From Streptacidiphilus sp. P02-A3a (GTDB lineage: Bacteria; Actinomycetota; Actinomycetes; Streptomycetales; Streptomycetaceae), in contig NZ_CP048289.1 in assembly GCF_014084105.1 (NCBI RefSeq), positions 5,465,922 through 5,529,921 of the forward strand: a stretch of 64,000 nucleotides of DNA, read 5' to 3'. This document shows, in pieces, positions 18,901 through 31,600 of the stretch (within the stretch, counting starts at the first letter, position 1; each line of letters begins with the position of its first letter). The translations under genes were made by a program, and so were the position numbers. Below the pieces are notes generated by a model that was not told where the DNA came from, did not search any database, and was given only the letters and a program-made list of their open reading frames with translations.

Positions 18901-21900
18901 GGACCGGTCCAGGCTCGGCGGCAGGTCGACCAGGCCGCCCCAGCGCTGCGGGTACTCCAGCGCGGCCACTCGGCCGAGCCCCCAGAGCAGGCTCTGCGCG
19001 GCGCTGACCAGGCCGTCCTCCGGTCCGACGGAGACCGCGCCCCGGGTCGCCCACCACAGCGGGGCGTTCACTCCGCTGTCGTCCAGGGCCTGCACCAGCG
19101 CCAGGCTCAGCGCGGCCCCGCTCGGGACGGCGGGGTACCCCGGGTGCGGACGCTCGTCCAGGCCGAGCAGCGACAGCACGCCGCTGACCGGCTCCGGCAG
19201 CGTGTCCAGCACCTCGCGCAGCCGCGCGGCCAGCAGTGCCCGATCGGCGTCCGCCTCGGTGAGGACCAGCCGCACGACGGTGGCGCCGCTCCGCTCCAGG
19301 GCCTCGGCGCAGTCGTCGTCCTGGCTCGGGGCCGAGGCCGCGGAGAGCAGCAGCCAGCTGCCGGACAGTGCCGCCGCCGCGTCCTCCGGCAGCCGCCGCC
19401 AGCTGATCCGGTAGCGCCAGCTGTCAAGAACCGCCTGGTCACGCCGCTGCTCGCGCCAGCCGGAGAGGGCCGGGAGCACGGTCGTCAGCGGGTCGTCGGC
19501 GCGGACGCCCAGGGTCTCGGTCAGCCGTTCCAGGTCCCCGCCGCCGAGTGCCTGCCACAGGCCGTCGTCGTCCTGGCCGGTGGCGCCCGTCGGCGCGGGC
19601 GGCTCCGGCAGCCAGTACGGGCGGCGCTGGAAGGCGTAGCTGGGCAGGGCCACGGGTGTCGTCGGGGCGGCGGCGAACACCCGGTCCCCGTCCAGGGCGA
19701 GACCGTTGGCGTGGGCCTCGCCCAGGGAGAGCAGGACCCGGTCGAGGCCGCCCTCACCGCGTCGCAGCGTCCCGACCACCACCGCCGGGCCCTGCGCGGT
19801 GTCGGCGGTACCGGCGGCCTCGGCGGTCTGCTGTAGGCCGAAGCCGAGCACCGGATGCGGGCTGGGTTCCACGAAGAAGCGGAATCCCTCGTCGAGCAGC
19901 GCCCGGACCGACTCCTCGAACCGCACGGGCTGGCGCAGGTTCCGGTACCAGTACTCGGCGTCCATGGTCGTGGTGTCCAACCAGCCACCGGTCACCGTGG
20001 AGAACAACGGCAACTCACCACGCCCGGGCCTGACACCCGCCAACTCCCCCAACAACCGCTCCCGAATCCGCTCCACCTGCGGCGAATGCGACGCATAATC
20101 CACCTCGATCAACCGCGCCCGCACCCCCCGCGCCACCAACCCCTCCACCAAACCCACCACCGCACCCACCTCACCCGACACCACCGTCGACCCCGGACCA
20201 TTCACCGCCGCCACCGACAACCCACCACCCCAACCATCCAACAACCCCGACACCTCACCCTCCGACAACGGCACCGACGCCATACCACCACCACCCGCCA
20301 ACACCCCCAACGCCCGACTCCGCAACGCCACCACCCGCGCCCCATCACCCAACGACAACACCCCCGCCACACACGCCGCCGCAATCTCCCCCTGCGAATG
20401 CCCCACCACCCCATCCACCACCAACCCCAACGAACGCCACACCTCCACCAACGACACCATCACCGCCCACAACACCGGCTGCACCACATCCACCCGACCC
20501 AACAACCCCAAACCAACCCCATCACGCAACACCTCAGACAACGACCAATCCACAAACGGCCCCAACGCCCGCTCACACTCAGCAATCCGCCCCGCGAACA
20601 CCGACGACTCACCCAACAACACCCCACCCATCCCCACCCACTGACCACCCTGACCCGGAAACACCAACACCATCCGACCGGACGACCCGGCGTTGCCCAG
20701 GACCAGGTTCGGGGCGGACTGCCCCTCGGCCAGTGCCCGCAGCCCGGCGGTCATCGCCGCCGGGTCGTCCGCGACCACAACCGCTCGCCGCTCGAAGGCG
20801 GTCCGGGTGGTCGCCAGGGCCCGGCCGACGGTGTCCAGCCGCGGCTCAGGGTTTCCGGCGAGGTGCTCCAGCAGGCGGGAGGCCTGGGCGCGGAGCGCCG
20901 CGTCGCCGCGCGCGGACAGCACCCACGGCTGTGGGCCCACCCCTCCCGGGACCTCCGCCACGGCCGGTACGTCGGCCTCCTGGTACTGCTCCAGGACCAC
21001 GTGCGCGTTGGTGCCGCTGACGCCGAAGGCGGAGACCCCGGCCCGGCGGGCCCGTCCGGTCTCCGGCCACGGCTCGGCCCTCGACAGCAGCCGCACCGTA
21101 CCCGGCGACCAGTCCACCATCGGGGTCGGCTCGTCGGCGTGCAGGGTGCGCGGCAGTTCGCCGTGCCGCATCGCCAGCACCATCTTGATCACGCCGCCCA
21201 CCCCGGCCGCCGCCGAGCTGTGGCCGATGTTGGACTTCAGTGACCCGAGCCACAACGGCCGCTCGGGCGACCGCTGCTGGCCGTACGTCGCCAGCAGCGC
21301 CCGGGCCTCGATCGGGTCGCCGAGGCGGGTCCCGGTGCCGTGCGCCTCGACCGCGTCGACGTCCGCCGCGGTGATTCCGGCGTCCGCCAACGCGGCCCGG
21401 ATCACCCGCTGCTGCGCCGGACCACTCGGCGCCGTCAGACCATTGCTCGCACCATCCTGATTCACCGCCGAACCACGCACCACCGCCAACACCGCATGCC
21501 CACACCGCCGCGCATCCGACAACCGCTCCAACAACAGCACCCCCACCCCCTCGGACCAGCCGGTGCCGTCCGCGCCCGCGCCGAACGCCTTGCAGCGGCC
21601 GTCGGCCGAAAGCGCGCGCTGCCTGCTGAAGGCCACGAACGCGTCCGGGGTGGCCAGTACCGAGACGCCCCCGGCCAGCGCCAGCGTGCAGTCGCCCGCC
21701 CGCAGCGCCCGGACCGCCAGGTGCAGCGCCACCAGCGAGGAGGAGCACGCGGTGTCCACGGTCACCGCCGGGCCCTCCAGGCCCAGCGTGTAGGAGATCC
21801 GGCCGGACACCACGCTGTTCGCCGTCCCGGTGTCCAGCAGACCCTGGACTTCCGGGAGTTGCCGGGATCCGGCGCCGTAGCCGTTGCCGATCGCGCCGAG

Positions 21901-22359
21901 GAACACCCCGGTCCGGCTGCCGCGCAGGGACGTCGGGTCCAGGCCCGCCCGCTCGACGGTCTCCCAGGCGGTCTCCAGCGCGAGGCGCTGCTGCGGGTCC
22001 ATCGCCAGCGCCTCACGCGGCGAGATACCGAAGAACTCCGCATCGAACTCGGCGGCCTCGTGCAGGAATCCGCCGTGCCGGGTGTAGGAGGTGCCGGGGT
22101 GGTCCGGGTCGGGGTCGTACAGGGCGTCCATGTCCCAGCCGCGCCCGGTCGGCCAGAGCGAGACGGCGTCGCCGCCCCGGTCGAGCAGTTCCCACAGCCG
22201 TTCGGGCGTGTCGACCCCGCCGGGGAAGCGGCAGCCCATGGAGACGATGGCGATGGGTTCGTGCCGGGCGTCCTCGGCCTCGCGCAGTTGCCGCCTCGCG
22301 TCGCCGAGGTCGGCGGTGGCTCGCCTGAGGTAGTCGAGCAGCTTTTCGTCGTCGGACAT
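7420..22359 (-). CDS. modular type I polyketide synthase, modules 4-6
   Basis: Second protein of the assembly line, 4979 residues if started at ATG 22359 ([13 protein letters not shown]). That start gives a typical N-terminal docking helix and lies 16 bases after the stop of the upstream PKS gene. The open frame continues upstream into that gene, but the extra residues are out-of-frame noise. Order: KS4 (Cys about 203)-AT4 (GHSQG about 654, YASH about 756)-KR4 (Tyr about 1348)-ACP4 (GFDSI about 1521); KS5 (about 1755)-AT5 (GHSQG about 2206, FAGH about 2310)-KR5 (Tyr about 2908)-ACP5 (about 3076); KS6 (about 3315)-AT6 (GHSIG about 3769, HAFH about 3871)-DH6 (about 4070)-KR6 (Tyr about 4671)-ACP6 (about 4843). 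A C-terminal docking tail follows. No ER or TE is present. Confidence 0.97.
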   Translation of the reverse strand: MSDDEKLLDYLRRATADLGDARRQLREAEDARHEPIAIVSMGCRFPGGVDTPERLWELLDRGGDAVSLWPTGRGWDMDALYDPDPDHPGTSYTRHGGFLHEAAEFDAEFFGISPREALAMDPQQRLALETAWETVERAGLDPTSLRGSRTGVFLGAIGNGYGAGSRQLPEVQGLLDTGTANSVVSGRISYTLGLEGPAVTVDTACSSSLVALHLAVRALRAGDCTLALAGGVSVLATPDAFVAFSRQRALSADGRCKAFGAGADGTGWSEGVGVLLLERLSDARRCGHAVLAVVRGSAVNQDGASNGLTAPSGPAQQRVIRAALADAGITAADVDAVEAHGTGTRLGDPIEARALLATYGQQRSPERPLWLGSLKSNIGHSSAAAGVGGVIKMVLAMRHGELPRTLHADEPTPMVDWSPGTVRLLSRAEPWPETGRARRAGVSAFGVSGTNAHVVLEQYQEADVPAVAEVPGGVGPQPWVLSARGDAALRAQASRLLEHLAGNPEPRLDTVGRALATTRTAFERRAVVVADDPAAMTAGLRALAEGQSAPNLVLGNAGSSGRMVLVFPGQGGQWVGMGGVLLGESSVFAGRIAECERALGPFVDWSLSEVLRDGVGLGLLGRVDVVQPVLWAVMVSLVEVWRSLGLVVDGVVGHSQGEIAAACVAGVLSLGDGARVVALRSRALGVLAGGGGMASVPLSEGEVSGLLDGWGGGLSVAAVNGPGSTVVSGEVGAVVGLVEGLVARGVRARLIEVDYASHSPQVERIRERLLGELAGVRPGRGELPLFSTVTGGWLDTTTMDAEYWYRNLRQPVRFEESVRALLDEGFRFFVEPSPHPVLGFGLQQTAEAAGTADTAQGPAVVVGTLRRGEGGLDRVLLSLGEAHANGLALDGDRVFAAAPTTPVALPSYAFQRRPYWLPEPPAPTGATGQDDDGLWQALGGGDLERLTETLGVRADDPLTTVLPALSGWREQRRDQAVLDSWRYRISWRRLPEDAAAALSGSWLLLSAASAPSQDDDCAEALERSGATVVRLVLTEADADRALLAARLREVLDTLPEPVSGVLSLLGLDERPHPGYPAVPSGAALSLALVQALDDSGVNAPLWWATRGAVSVGPEDGLVSAAQSLLWGLGRVAALEYPQRWGGLVDLPPSLDRSAAVRLCRVLAGVGGEDQVAVRATGCHGRRLVRSPLRGAAAPRHWRPRGTVLVTGGTGGIGAQIARWLARRGAEHMVLVSRAGAEAPGATQLAGELEALGSRVTLAACDVADLEALRALKNGLEQEGCEIRSVLHAAGAGLLVPLTDTDLAEFSDTLYAKAGGARNLDLLFDGRELDAFVLFSSISGVWGSAVHGAYAAANAYLDGLAENRRARGLAATSVIWGIWNPEDGGGMAAGLVEENLRGHGILFMSPKTAITGLQQVLDQDETVVVVAEIDWDRFGPVFTSARPSPLIADLPEVRGALAADAPAASADGDASAALRDRLLTLPEAERDRVLVDLVRSEAATVLGHDSPDAVAPGRAFRDLGFDSITAVDMRNRLNTVAGLRLPVTVVFDYSSATALARHLGTLLLGAARPDPVPAVAPALAASDDDPVVVVAMSCRYPGGVRTPDDLWRLVAEGRDAVSELPADRGWALDELYDADPDRPGKSYAVAGGFIHDAGRFDPGFFGISPREALAMDPQQRLLLETSWEAFERAGIDPVSLRGSRTGVFAGASYQGYGGSLREVPEELEGLFIAGISTSVLSGRVAYQLGLEGPAITVDTACSSSLVAVHLAARALRAGECTLALAGGATVMGTPLSFTGFSRQRGLAADGRCKSFAAAADGFGMAEGVGLLVLERLSDARRNGHPVLAVLRGSAINQDGASNGLTAPSGLAQQRVIRAALADAGLSAAEVDAVEAHGTGTRLGDPIEADALLLTYGQDRSAERPLWLGSLKSNIGHSQAAAGVAGIIKMVQAIRHGVLPKTLHVDQPSPNVDWSTGAVSLLTESVPWPGSDRPRRAGISSFGLSGTNAHVIIEQPPAEVEHLDERPVAPAPWVLSGRTPDALAAQAATLHRHLTDHPNLDVNDTGYSLATARTAFEHRAAVTGADRETLLRGLEALARGSRSSGVITASTAPTAAGDSARTVLVFPGQGSQWIGMALELLDHSPVFAERIADCERALAPHVDWSLRAVLHDEPGTPPLDRVDVVQPVLFAVMVSLADLWRHYGVRPDAVLGHSQGEIAAACVAGALSLEDAAKVVALRSRALRALSGYGGMLFVPLPVEQVRRRLAAWDGRLGVAAVNGPTSAAVSGEPEALAGLAEQLSADGVLSWAVPGVDFAGHSVQVERIQQELLTALAGIEPRAARIPLYSTVTGASLDTAGMDADYWYRNLRQPVEFAQAVDALLGDGHRIFVECSTHPALTVWLQQAVEATGTGGGGAVGTLRRDEGGLARLFTSLAELHVLGQPVDWEAVYAGTGARRCPLPTYAFQQQSFWLNSTAAVAEQNGQAVSGGSDTAFWDIVRRGDADALAGMLRLDDAGRRSSLTALVPALSGWLDHRQSRDLADRWRYRVGWTPLPGGGTPRLSGRWLVVVPAGPTADPAVDACVRALRGHGAEPVVVQAGAAEAERSGFAACLRTALAQSTDAPAGVLSLLALAEQPYDRGSALPTGLVLTVALLQALGDLGLDAPVWCATRGAVSVGRSDRLHSPLQALAWGLGTVAGVEYPQRWAGLVDLPRHLDERAAERLARVLAGADGEDQLAVRASGVFGRRLVRAPLGDTDPVRDWTPDGTVLVTGGTGGVGAQIARWLAREGAPHLLLTSRRGPDTPGLEPLLAELEQLGAEVTVAACDVADRPALARLLAGIPAELPLRAVVHAAGVLDDGVIDSITPDRAAGVLRPKLDAAANLDALTRDLDLTAFVLFSSLAGTLGGTGQGSYAAANAYLDALAQQRRDQGLPATSVAWGLWAGDSLAAGAVGERLVRNGLPAMEPVLATAALQRALDHDETRVLIADFAWDRFVRAYTALRPSPAISELAEVRALSATARRDDDQSDDGPSVTGRLAALSAAERDRFLVELVRTEVAAVLGHDGPDQVEPDRAFKDIGFDSLTAVDLRNRLSQATGLPLSVTLVFDYPTATVLAGHLHRELLGVLPERATGTGPAADGAEPDRAAADGEAIAVVAMACRFPGGVSTPEELWELVVGGGDAISGFPTARGWDLDGLYDPDPDQVGRTYAREGGFLHDADQFDPSFFGIAPREAQTIDPQQRLLLEVAWEAFERAGIDPLTLKGSPSGVFVGCSHHDYGSRVTEPSEETEGYLGIGSAGSVASGRISYTLGLEGPAVTVDTACSSSLVAVHLAAQALRSGECSLALAGGVTVMSTPGAFVEFSRQRVLAADGRCKPFAAAADGTSWAEGAGLLVLERLSDARRHGHPVLALVRGSAVNQDGASNGLTAPNGPSQQRVIRQALAASGLSAAEVDAVEAHGTGTKLGDPIEAQAVLLTYGQDRPSDQPLWLGSLKSNIGHSQAAAGVAGIIKMVQAMRHGVLPKTLHIDQPTPFVDWSAGAVRLLTETVPWPETGRPRRAAVSSFGVSGTNAHTVLELPADEPAAAAAEAPDTPGAALPWLLSARSADGLRAQAAALLRHLDRYPADPGYSLAVQRSAFEYRAALTGGDRAALLRELADGAAAEAADGRTAAELVLGTVTGRARKTAFLFPGQGSQRPGMGAELYAAFPVFADAYDAVCAELDPLLDRPLREVVAAEGPDAGLLDLTGYTQPALFALGVALYRLVEHWGVRPDYLLGHSIGELAAAHVAGALSLPDAARLVAARGRLLQALPPGGAMVALTLPEERLLPLLADRQDQVALAAVNGPAATVVSGAEQAVLEVAAQAEALGGRARRLRVSHAFHSPLMDPALAEFRRIAESVEHREPLIPMLSDLTGAPVVPDADYWVRHLRDTVRFRDGMRWLEREGVTDYLELGPDGTLCGMGQDCLGEGAAVLVPLLRKDRPERESTATALARLHVRGTAVDWAAVHAGHGAHPTPLPTYAFQRARYWLEGSTATADLPSAGLLAVDHPLLGAGCQLADSEGFLFTGRLSLRSHPWLADHGVFDGVLFPATAFLELAVRAGDQVGCDLVEELTLEAPLTLPATGAVALQLTVGAPDSAGLRTLNIHARAEDAPPDEPWTRHAGGLLANTAQQPPESAPEPELAVWPPTGAVPLDVDGLYQRFTEGGFGYGPAFQGLRAAWRLGDEVFAEARLPQPQQSDAARFGLHPALLDAALHALVFDVLQGPAKGWLPFSWNGVRLHASGASALRLRLTPAGRDTVAVLATDDTGRPVASARSLVLRPVSADEFRAARGGHHEELYRPQWLPLPLPSRTEAVTAEAWPLLGAPAPWWPGAVTELPDLAQRFGPDGPRFVLARVPAVDPARELPGEVRRVVGDTLALLRAWLADERLAAGTLVLVTSGAVAVNPGDDVGDLAQAAAWGLVRSAQTENPDRFVLLDLDPASPEGAPALIEAALASGEPQLALRAGTVHAARLARVPLSAPERRPGWDTHGTVLITGGTGAIGAHVARRLAAGHGVRRLLLTSRSGPAAPGATELQAELAQLGARAEIVACDAADRPALAALLAGLPPEHPLTGVVHAAGVLADGVVAEMTPEQLDRVLRPKVDAAVNLHELTAGLDLTEFVLFSSIAGVFGGMGQGNYAAANAFLDALAHRRRAQGLAARSLAWGLWANDTGMTGGLSAADLRRIARGGIVAFEPAEGVALFDAAGAVDEAVLLPLRLDLAAVRALATGVPALLGGLVRAPARRALAQRAEGSGPDGVDPATALKRRLGALNGPQRDRVLLDLVRTHASLVLGFTSSGAVEPDRGLLELGFDSLTAVELRNRLRTATGLRLPATLLFDYPTSAAIAGYLSAGITPEPVAEPLPGQAELDRLELALAGGVSDTTARDRLGGRLRELLLRLDPLDLGATADRAGYAAGAGPGNGIEDRMDGASDDEIFDFIDNELGTA
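12939..17618 (-). other. PKS module 5: KS-AT(FAGH, unusual extender)-KR(B)-ACP
   Basis: The AT keeps [10 protein letters not shown] near 15742, but its specificity motif near 15428 is FAGH (VDFAGHS), not YASH or HAFH. The XAGH form is known from ATs that take ethylmalonyl-CoA and other unusual extenders. In the bafilomycin scheme module 5 takes methoxymalonyl-ACP. KR has LDD (near 13800) and GQGSYAAAN (near 13635), so B-type; no DH lies between AT and [14 protein letters not shown] near 13130. Confidence 0.88.
19930..20677 (-). repeat. AT4 recombination tract, near-identical copy in AT1
   Basis: About 745 bases covering the AT from its GQGGQWVGM to past YASH. It matches 32627-33368 almost base for base; the visible differences are a few substitutions and one 6-base indel (near 20225-20245). 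Inside the tract the coding strand is full of TTG, GTG, GGT, GGG and TGT codons (G/T-ending), whereas both flanks use C/G-ending codons. This suggests gene conversion or import of a foreign AT segment. Confidence 0.9.
21378..21552 (-). repeat. KS4 recombination patch, identical copy in KS1
   Basis: A 175-base stretch of the KS (around [20 protein letters not shown]) that reads the same as 34072-34246, with the same G/T-ending codon style on the coding strand as the AT tract. Outside it KS4 and KS1 diverge in the usual way. The shared region resumes in weaker form around 21250-21330 and 33950-34018. Confidence 0.85.
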
Positions 22360-22375
22360 CTGTGCCAGCTCTCTC

Positions 22376-25300
22376 TCAGGCGCGGTTGGTGCCGAAGTCG
22401 TTGTCGAGCAGTGCGAAGAGTTCGTCGGCCGTCGCCGTGGCCGTGCCCTGCGGCAACCGGTCCGCCGGTCCGGCCGGTGCCGGGGTGGCGGCGCCCGTGC
22501 TCCGCCCCCAGCCGCGCAGCAGTTGCTGCAACCGGTCACCGACCTGGTCGGCCCCGGCGGTGCCGGGTGCGACCGTGGCCAGGGCCACCGCCAGCCGGTC
22601 CAGGTCGGCCAGCAGTGGCGCCAACGGGTCTTCCTCCCCGGCCAGTTGCTCGTGCAGATGGGCTGCCAGCGCGGCCGGGGTCGGATACTCGAACACCACC
22701 GTGGCCGCGAGCCGCAGACCGGTGGCGGCAGACAGCCGGTTGCGGAACCGCAGCGCCAGCATCGAGTCGAAACCCGCCTCGGCGAAGGCACGTTCGGGAC
22801 GCACCGCACCGGTGCCCGCGTGCCCGAGGACGGCCGCGGCATGGTCGACGACCAGTTCCAGGAGCACCCGGTAGCGCCCCGCCGCGTCCAGCGGGGCAAG
22901 CCGCGCGGCAAGCCGTCCGGGGATGTCGTCCTCGGACCCGGCGTCGTCCGGCGCGGCCTCGACTGTCCCGTCGGCCGGCTCCTTGGCGAAACTCCCGGCG
23001 CGGCCCGGGGTGGGCAGCCAGTAGCGGTCCCGCTCGAAGGGGTAGGTGGGCAGCGGTACCGGCCGTGCGTCCGCCCGCCCCGGGAGCAGCCCGCGCCAGT
23101 CCACCGTCGCGCCGCCGCACCACGCCTCGGTGAGGGCGGACAGCAGTTGCTCCGGCCCGCCGTGGCCACGGCGCAGCGTGCCCACCGCCGCGACCTCGCG
23201 GCCCGCCTCCTCGGCGACGCCCTCGATCCCGGCCAGCAGTACCGGGTGCGGGCTGACCTCGATGAAGAGGTCGTGTCCGGTGTCCAGCAGGGCGCGGGTG
23301 GCGTCGGCGAAGGCGACCGGCTCGCGCAGGTTCCGGTACCAGTAGTCGGCGTCCAGTTCGGTCCCGGCGACCGGGGCCCCGGTCACCGTGGAGTACAGCG
23401 GGACCACGGTGGGAGTCGGCCGCAGTCCGGCCAGCGAGGCCCGCAGCTCGTCCTCGATCTCGGCGACCTGGGCGGAGTGCGCCGCGTAGTCGACCGGGAT
23501 CGGGCGGGCACGCAGGCCCTGGGCGGCGCAGTCCGCCAGCAGCGCGGCCAGCTCGGGCGGTTCGCCCGCCACCACCACCCCGCCGGGGCCGTTGACGGCG
23601 GCGACGCAGATCCGCCCGTCGTCCGGCAGCAGTTGGCGGACCCGCTGGGCGGAGGCCGCGACCGAGACCATGCCGCCGCGTCCGGCGAGCCGGAGCAGTG
23701 CCCGGCTGCGCAGCGCCACCACCTGGGCGGCGTCCTCCAGGGAGAGCGCGCCCGCGACGCAGGCGGCGGCGATCTCGCCCTGGCTGTGGCCGACCACCGC
23801 GTTCGGCCGGACTCCGGCGCCGCGCCAGTGTTCCGCCAGGGCCACCATCACCGCGAACAGCGCCGGTTGGACCACGTCCACCCGTTCCAGTGAGGGTGCG
23901 TCAGGACTGTTGCTGAGCAGGTCGGTCAGCGACCAGTCGGTCCATCGCGCCAGCGCTCGGTCGCAGTCGGCGATGGCCTTGGCGAACACCGTGGAGCTGT
24001 CCAGGAGTTCGGCTGCCATGCCGAGCCATTGCGAGCCCTGGCCGGGGAAGACGAAGACCGTGCGGCCGGCTCGGGCCCGGCCCTGCTCGGCGCCGGGCAC
24101 CGGGAGCCCCTCGGCGAGCGCGTCCAGCCATTCCGGCAGCCGGGTCAGGTCGCTGCCGCTGGCAGCCGCCCGGCAGGGGAGCTCGGGCCTGCTGGTGACC
24201 AGGGCGTGGGCGAGCTCAAGCGGTCCGACCGCGGGTTCGCGGTCCAGGTGCTGCCGCAGTCGCCGGGCCTGGCGGCGCAGCGCGGCCGGGGTCCGGGCGG
24301 AGAGCAGCCAGGGCAGCGGCTGTGCCGACCGGGGGGCGGGCGGCTGGTCCGGAGTCCCGGCGGGGTCCGCGGGCGCCTGTTCCAGGACCGCGTGGGCGTT
24401 GGTCCCGCTCATGCCGAAGGCGGAGACACCGGCTCGACGCGGGCGGCCGTCGGTCTCCCACGGCCGGGCCCGGTCCAGCAGCCGGACCGCCCCGGCCGAC
24501 CAGTCGATCCGGCTCGACGCCTGCCCGGCATGCAGGGTGCTCGGCAGGACGGCGTGCCGCAGCGCCATCACCGTCTTGATGACCCCGGCCACACCGGCGG
24601 CGGCCTGGGTGTGCCCGATGTTGGACTTGAGTGATCCCAGCCACAAAGGACTTTCCTGCGGCCGATTCTGACCATACGTCAGCATCAGTGCCCGAGCTTC
24701 GATCGGGTCGCCAAGTACCGTGCCGGTCCCGTGGGCCTCGACCAGGTCGACGTCGGCGCCGGAGAGTCCGGCGCTGCCGAGCGCGGCGAGGATCGCGCGC
24801 TGCTGGGCCGGTCCGCTGGGGGCGGTCAGGCCGTTGCTGGCGCCGTCCTGGTTGACCGCGGTGCCGCGCACCAGCGCCAGTACCTGGTGGCCCCGGCGCT
24901 GGGCGTCGGACAGCCGCTCGACCAGCAGCACGCCCACGCCCTCGCCCCAGCCGGTGCCGTCGGCCTCCTCCGCGAAGGAGCGGCAGCGGCCGTCGGCTGA
25001 CAGGCCGCGCTGGCGGCTGAACTCCACGAAGGCGTCCGGGCTGGCCATCACGGCGGCGCCGCCGACCAGCGCGAACGAGCAGTCCCCGGCCCGCAGGGCC
25101 TGTCCGGCGAGGTGCAGCGCGACCAGCGAGGAGGAGCAGGCGGTCTCCACGGTCACGGCCGGGCCGCCGAGACCCAGGGTGTAGGCGATGCGGCCGGAGG
25201 CGACGCTGGTGACGGTGCCGCTGAGCAGGTGTCCCTCGACGTCGGCGGTGGGGTCCTGCGGGCCGCTGCCGTAGCCCTGGGCGGCCACGCCGACGTAGAC

Positions 25301-25664
25301 GCCGCCCTGGCTGCCGCGCACCGAGGCGGGATCGATCCCGGCCCGCTCCAGCGCCTCCCAGCTGGTCTCCAGCAGCAGTCGCTGCTGCGGGTCCATGGCC
25401 AGCGCCTCGCGTGGCGAGATGCCGAAGAACTCCGCGTCGAACTCGCCCGCGCCGTCCAGGAATCCGCCGCCGGTGGTGTAGAAGGTCCCGGGCCGGTCCG
25501 GGTCCTGGGCCTGGAGGGCCTCCAGCGGCCAGCCCCGGTCGGTCGGCAACTCCCCTACCGCGTCTGTCTCCTCGGCCACCAGCTGCCACAGGTCCTCGGG
25601 CGTGCGGACACCCCCGGGGAAGCGGCAGGCCATGGCCACGATCGCCAGCGGCTCACCGGCCGGC
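22376..25664 (-). other. PKS module 3: KS-AT-ACP (no reduction)
   Basis: KS3 has VETACSSS (Glu for the usual Asp) near 25140. AT3 has GHSQG near 23787 and YAAH near 23490, a one-residue variant of the methylmalonyl motif YASH. About 55 residues after the AT-closing [11 protein letters not shown] the ACP region starts (GFDSM near 22765), so there is no KR and the keto group is kept. In bafilomycin this is the C19 carbonyl that closes the hemiketal. Confidence 0.9.
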
Positions 25665-28600
25665 ACGGCGGCGGCGACGGATACCGGTGCGCTGCCCGCC
25701 TCGGCGGCGCCGGTCAGTTCCCGGTTCAGGTACCCGGCCAGCTCGGTCACGGTGGGGTGGTCGAACACCGAGGTCAGCGGCAGCGGCAGGCCGGTGACGG
25801 TGATCAGGCGGTTGCGCAGTTCGACGGCGGTGAGTGAATCGAAGCCCGCCTCCCGGAACGGCCGGTCGGCCTGGACGCCGCCCGCGCCGGAGTCGTGGCC
25901 GAGCACCGCCGCCGCCTCGGTGCGGACCAACTCGCGCAGCAGCCGCTCGCGTTCGGGGCCGTCCAGGTCCAGCACGGCGCGCCGCCACTCGGCGTCGGCG
26001 CCGACGTCGCCACCGCTGGGCTCCGTGCCGTCGGCGGTCCGCGCGGCGAGCTCCCGGGTGTCCGCGCCGAGGACTTCCGGCAGTCCGCGCAGCAGCGCGC
26101 TGTCGCGGCGCGACTGGAACACCGGGGCGAACCGGTCCCAGTCGATCTCGGCGACCACTGTCGCGCTCGGGCCCGGTTCCACCGCCCGGAGCAGCGCGTC
26201 CAGCGCCGTCTCCGGTTCCATCGGGACCAGCCCGTGGCGGCGCAGGCCCTCGCCGACCTCGCCCTCGGCCATGCCCGCGCCCGCCCAGGGGCCCCAGGCC
26301 ACCGAGGTCGCCGCGAGCCCGCGAGCCCGCCGCCGATCGGCGAGGGCGTCGAGGTGGGCGTTGGCGGCGGCGTAGCTGCCCTGGCCACCGCTGCCCCAGG
26401 TCGCGGAGATCGAGGAGAACAGCACGAAGGCGTCCAGCGTCGGGTGGTCGAACAGGGCGTCGAGGTGGTCGGCGCCACGGGTCTTGGCGGCCGTCTCCTC
26501 GGCCAGCCGGTCGAGCGTCAGCTCCGCGACCGGTGTGTCGGAGCTGCGTCCCGCCGCGTGGACGACCGCTCGCACCGGCTCACCGGCGGCGGCCAGGTGC
26601 TCCAGCACCGCCTCCAGCGCGGCGCGGTCGCTGACGTCGCAGGTCGGCAGGGTGCACCGGGCGCCGAGCGCGGCAAGTTCGGCCTTGAGTCCGGCCGCGT
26701 CCGGGGTGTCCGGGCCGCGCCTGCTCAGCAGGACCAGGTGTTCGGCGCCCTGGGCGGCGAGGCGCCGGGCCAGCGCGGCGCCCAGGCCGCCGGTGCCGCC
26801 GGTGATCAGCACCGTGCCGCGCGGCTGCCAGGGCGTCCGGGTGTCGGGGGCGGCGACCGGGGCCCGGCCGAGCCGCCGTCCCAGCGGTCCCGAGGGCCTG
26901 ATCGCGACCTGGTCCTCCCCGGCGACCCCGGCCAGCACCGCGCACAGGACGTCCAGCGCGCGGGCGTCCAGGTGTTCCGGCAGGTCGACCAGGCCGCCCC
27001 AGCGCTGCGGATGCTCCAGCGCCGCCACTCGGCCGAGGCCCCACACCTGGGCCTGCCCGGGGTCGACCGGGTCGGCGCCGTCCACGCTGACGCCGCCCCG
27101 GGTGGCGCACCACAGGGGTGCGCTCAGCCCGGCGTCGCCCAGCGCCTGGATCAGTTGCAGCGTCCCGGACAGTCCAGCCGCCAGCTCGGGACGGCGCGGA
27201 TCACGGCCGGGGGCGAGGGCCAGCAGCGACAGCACCCCGGCCGTCCCGGCTGCCGTGTCCGCCAGCAGCCCGGCCAGTTCGGCGCGTCCGGCTCCGGGGC
27301 CCACCCGGAGCACCACGGCCTCGGCGCCGTGGCGGCGGAGCGCGCGTTCGCAGGCCCGGGCCTCCTCGTCGGCCTGCCCGTCCGGGACCACCAGCAGCCA
27401 GCCGCCGACCAGTCGCGGGCTCGGCGCCGGGGCCAGCGGGCACCACTCGACGCGGTAGCGCCGACGGTCGGCCGCGCTCTGCGACTCCCGCCGGGACAGC
27501 CAGGCGGCCAGCGCCTGCGGGACCGCACTGAGTTCTGCCTTCTCATCAAGTCGCAGTGCGGCAGCGAAGGCTGACGGGTCGTCGTTGTCGACCAGTCGGC
27601 GCAGCTCGGCGTCCGACCCCGACTGTGCCGCCACGGCCGGGACTTCGGGGGCGGGCCAGTAACGCACGTGCTGGAAGGGGTAGGTGGGCAGATCGATCCG
27701 CGTGGCCCCGGCCGAGCCGCCCGCGGACCAGTCCACCGGGACGCCGCGCAGGTGCAGCGCGGCCAGCGCCGCCTCCACCGCGCCCGTCTCCGACCGGCTG
27801 CCACGCAGCAGCGGCAGCGCCTGCCAACCGGCCGCCTCCGCCGTCTCCGCCGTCTCCGCCGGGTCGGCCGCGTCGGCCAGGCATCCCGGCAGCAGCCCGG
27901 ACAGCACACTGCCCGGTCCGACCTCGACATAGGTCGTCGCACCCTCGGTCCGCAGCCTGCGCGCGCCCTCCAGGAAGCGCACGCTGTCCCGGGCCTGCCG
28001 CACCCAGTACTCCGGCGAGCGCAGTTGCTGCTCGGTCGCGACCTCCCCGGTGAGGTTGGAGACGACCGTGATCCGCGGGGCGGAGTACGACAGGCCCTCG
28101 GCCACCGCCCGGTAGGCGTCGAGCATGCCGTCCATCCGGGCCGAATGGAATGCATGACTTACCGTCAGTTTCTTGGTGCGTCGACCCCGGACGCGGAACT
28201 CCTGCATCAGGCGCTGGAGTTCGTCGCCGTCGCCGGACAGCACGGTGGCCTTGGGGCCGTTGACGGCGGCGATGTCGACGCCGTCGCTCGCGCCCGCGTC
28301 GTGCAGCGCCTGCCGGACCTCCGCCTCGGCGGCCTCGACCGCGACCATCGCGCCGCCCTCGGGCAGCGCGTCCATCAGCCGGCCGCGCGCCGCCACCAGG
28401 GCGCAGGCGTCGGGCAGCTCCAGCACGCCCGCCGCGTGGGCGGCGGCGAGTTCGCCGATCGAGTGCCCCAGCAGCAGGTCGGGCCGTACCCCCCAGTGCC
28501 GGAGCACCCGGAAGAGGGCGGTCTCCAGCGCGAACAGCGCGGGCTGGGTGTAGCGGGTGCGCTCCAGCAGCAGTGCCTCGGGGGTGCCCGGGGCGGCGAA

Positions 28601-31600
28601 CATGACGTCCCGCAGCGGGAGTTCGGGGGCTGGGGCCAGGTGCGGGGCGAGTGCCGTGAGCACCTCGTCGAGGGCGTCCGCGAAGACCGGGTCGTCCTGG
28701 TAGAGCTCGGCCCCGCTCCCGGCTCGCTGGCTGCCCTGCCCGGGGAAGAGGAACGCGGTGCGGCCGGGCGGGGCGACCACGCCGGTCAGCAGCGTGGCCG
28801 AGCGCTTGCCCACCGCCAGGGCCCGCAGCGCGCGGCGCACGGACGCCTGGTCCCGCCCGAGGACCGCCGCCCGGTGTTCCAGCGGCGCCCGTCCGGAGAC
28901 CAACGAGTACGCCGCGTCGGCCAGTTGCACGCCGGTCTCGGCCAGCCTGGTCCGCAGCCGCTCGGCCTGGGCGCGCAGCGCCTGCGGGCTGCGGGCGGAG
29001 AGCAGCAGCGGTCGGCCCGGGCCGGGCCGGGGGGCCTGCGCGACCGGTTCGGCGGTCTCCGGCGGCTGTTCGAGGATCACGTGGGCGTTGGTGCCGCTGA
29101 TGCCGAAGGAGGAGACACCGGCCCGCCGCGGTCGCCCGGTCCGTGGCCAGTCCGTGCGTTCGGTCAGCAGCCGGACCTGCCCGGCGGACCAGTCGACGTG
29201 CGGGTTCGGGGTGTCGACGTGCAGCGTGCTCGGCAGTTCGCCGTGGCGGATGGCCAGCACCATCTTCATCACCCCGGCGACCCCGGCCGCCGCCTGGGTG
29301 TGCCCGAAGTTGGACTTGACCGAGCCGAGCCACAGCGGCTGCCCGTCGGGCCGGTCCTGCCCGTACGTCGCCTGGAGCGCCTGCGCCTCGATCGGATCGC
29401 CGAGGACCGTCCCGGTGCCGTGGGCCTCGACCGCGTCGACCTGCTCCGGCCGCAGCCGGGCATCGGCGAGGGCGGCGCGGATGACCGCCTGCTGGGCGGG
29501 GCCGTTGGGGGCGGTCAGGCCGTTGCTGGCGCCGTCCTGGTTCACCGCGCTGCCGCTGATCAGGGCGAGGACCGGATGCCCGTGGCGTCGGGCGTCGGTG
29601 AGGCGTTCCAGCAGCAGCACCCCGGCGCCCTCCCCCCAGCCGGTGCCGTCCGCCGCCGCCGAGAACGCCTTGCAGCGCCCGTCGGCGGCGAGTCCGCGCT
29701 GGCGGCTGAACTCGACGAAGAGCTTCGGTGTGCTCATCACGGTCACGCCACCGGCCAAGGCCTGCTCGCAGTCGCCGCGGCGCAGCGCCTGCACCGCGAG
29801 GTGGACCGCGACCAGGGAGGAGGAGCAGGCGGTGTCCACGGTCAGTGCCGGGCCCTGGAGGCCGAGGACGTAGGACACCCGCCCGGAGAGCACGCTGGCG
29901 GTGTTGCCGGTGAGCAGGTGGCCCTCCGAGGCCCCCGGCGCGCCCGCCAGCCGGGACAGGTAGTCCTGGCCGTTGGTGCCGAAGAACACGCCGACCTGTC
30001 GGCCCTTGAGCGCGGCCGGGTCCTGCCCCGCCGCCTCGACGGCCTCCCAGGAGGTCTCCAGCAGCAGCCGCTGCTGCGGGTCCATCGCCAGCGCCTCGCG
30101 CGGCGAGATGCCGAAGAACTCCGCGTCGAAGCCGCTGACGTCGTGCAGGAACCCACCGCTGCGGCTGTAGGTGGTGCCCGGCTTGTCGGGGTCGGGGTCG
30201 TACAGCCGGTCCGCGTCCCAGCCCCGGTCCGGGGGCCAGTCCCCGATCGCGTCGGTGCCCTCGGAGAGCAGCCGCCACAGGTCCTGCGGGCGTTCGACCC
30301 CGCCCGGGAACCGGCAGCCCATGCCGACGACGGCGATCGGCTCGCACGCGTCGGCCGTGGTCGGCGCGGCGTCGGCCGTCGGCTCCGGGGACGCGGGCCC
30401 GCCGCCCAGCTCCGCGAGCAGCCGGTCCGCCAGCGCGGCGGGGGTCGGATGGTCGAACAGCAGCGTGGCGGGGAGGCCGAGGCCGGTGGCCGTGCCGAGC
30501 CGGTTGCGCAGTTCCACCGCCGTCAGCGAGTCGAAGCCGAGCGAGGCGAATACCTGGTCGGGCAGTACCGCGTCGGCCGAAGGGTGCCGGAGCACCGCCG
30601 CCGCGTGGCCGCGCACCAGGTCGAGCAGCAGCCGACGGCGGTCGGCGTCCCCCGCCTCCAGCGCCAGCCGCGCGCGGACCGAACCCGCGGCGCTGGCGGG
30701 GTCGGCAGCAGCGGGGCCCGCGCCCTGGTCCGTGCCTTGGCGCTGGTCCGGCAGCGCGTCGAGCAGGGCGGCGGAGCGCAGTCCGGTACCGGCGGCGAAG
30801 CGCCGCCAGTCCACGTCGGCCACCAGGACCAGCGCGTCGTCCTCGGCGAGCGCCCGCCCGATCGCGGTGACCGCCGTCTCCGGCGGCATCACCGGCAGGC
30901 CCAGCTCCCGCAGCCGGTCGGCGACCCCGCCGGTGAGCAGCCCGCCACCGGCCCAGGCGCCCCAGGCGATGGCCGTCCCGGGCAGCCCGGCCGCCCGACG
31001 CTCGGCGATCAGGGCGTCGACGGCCGCGTTGGCCGCCGCGTAGTTCCCCTGCCCGGCGTTGCCGACCACGCCCATCACCGAGCTGAAGACGACGAAGGCG
31101 GACAGGTCGAGCCCGGCGGTCAGCTCGTGCAGGTTCCGCGCGGCGGTGAGTTTGGCCCGCAGTGGGACGGCGAACCGCTCGGGGGTGAGCGCGTCCAGTA
31201 CCCCGTCGTCCAGCACCCCGGCCGCGTGGACCACGGCGGTGAGCGGGAACTCCTCGGGTACGTCGGCGAGCACGGCGGCCAGCGCGGCCCGGTCGGCGGT
31301 GTCGCAGGCGACCAGCTGCACCGCCGCTCCCGCGCCCTCCAGCTCCGCGCGCAGTGCCTGCGCCCCGGGCGCGTCCGGGCCCCGGCGGCTGACCAGCAGC
31401 AGCCGGTCCGCGCCCTGCGCCGCGAGCCAGCGCGCCGCGTGCGCGCCGACCGCTCCGGTACCGCCGGTGACCAGCACCGTGCCGCGCGGACGCCACCGGT
31501 CGGCGCCGCCGGAAGGACGCACCGGCGCGGCCAGCAGCCGTCGCCCGTGGACCCCGGTGGACCGCACCGCCAGCTGCTCCTCCCCCGCCGCCGCGCCCGC

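Larger units (their letters stand above)
17619..22359 (-). other. PKS module 4: KS-AT(methylmalonyl)-KR(A2-type)-ACP
   Basis: AT has GHSQG near 20397 and YASH near 20092. The KR lacks LDD (it reads [11 protein letters not shown]), has Trp in SGVWGS and His three residues before the catalytic Tyr in AVHGAY near 18315. By published KR fingerprints this is A2: alpha-methyl epimerised, A-configured alcohol. Two stretches of this module (19930-20677 and 21378-21552) are nearly identical to module 1 and differ from their surroundings in codon use. Confidence 0.9.

Noticed and set aside
19930-20677. Mobile element as the cause of the odd codon tract
   Set aside because: The tract is in frame, encodes a normal AT core and has no terminal repeats or transposase; homologous exchange explains it better.
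22360-23169. Upstream in-frame extension of the second PKS protein
   Set aside because: The extra 270 residues overlap the ACP and docking end of the preceding gene in another frame and show no fold; ATG 22359 gives a proper docking helix.
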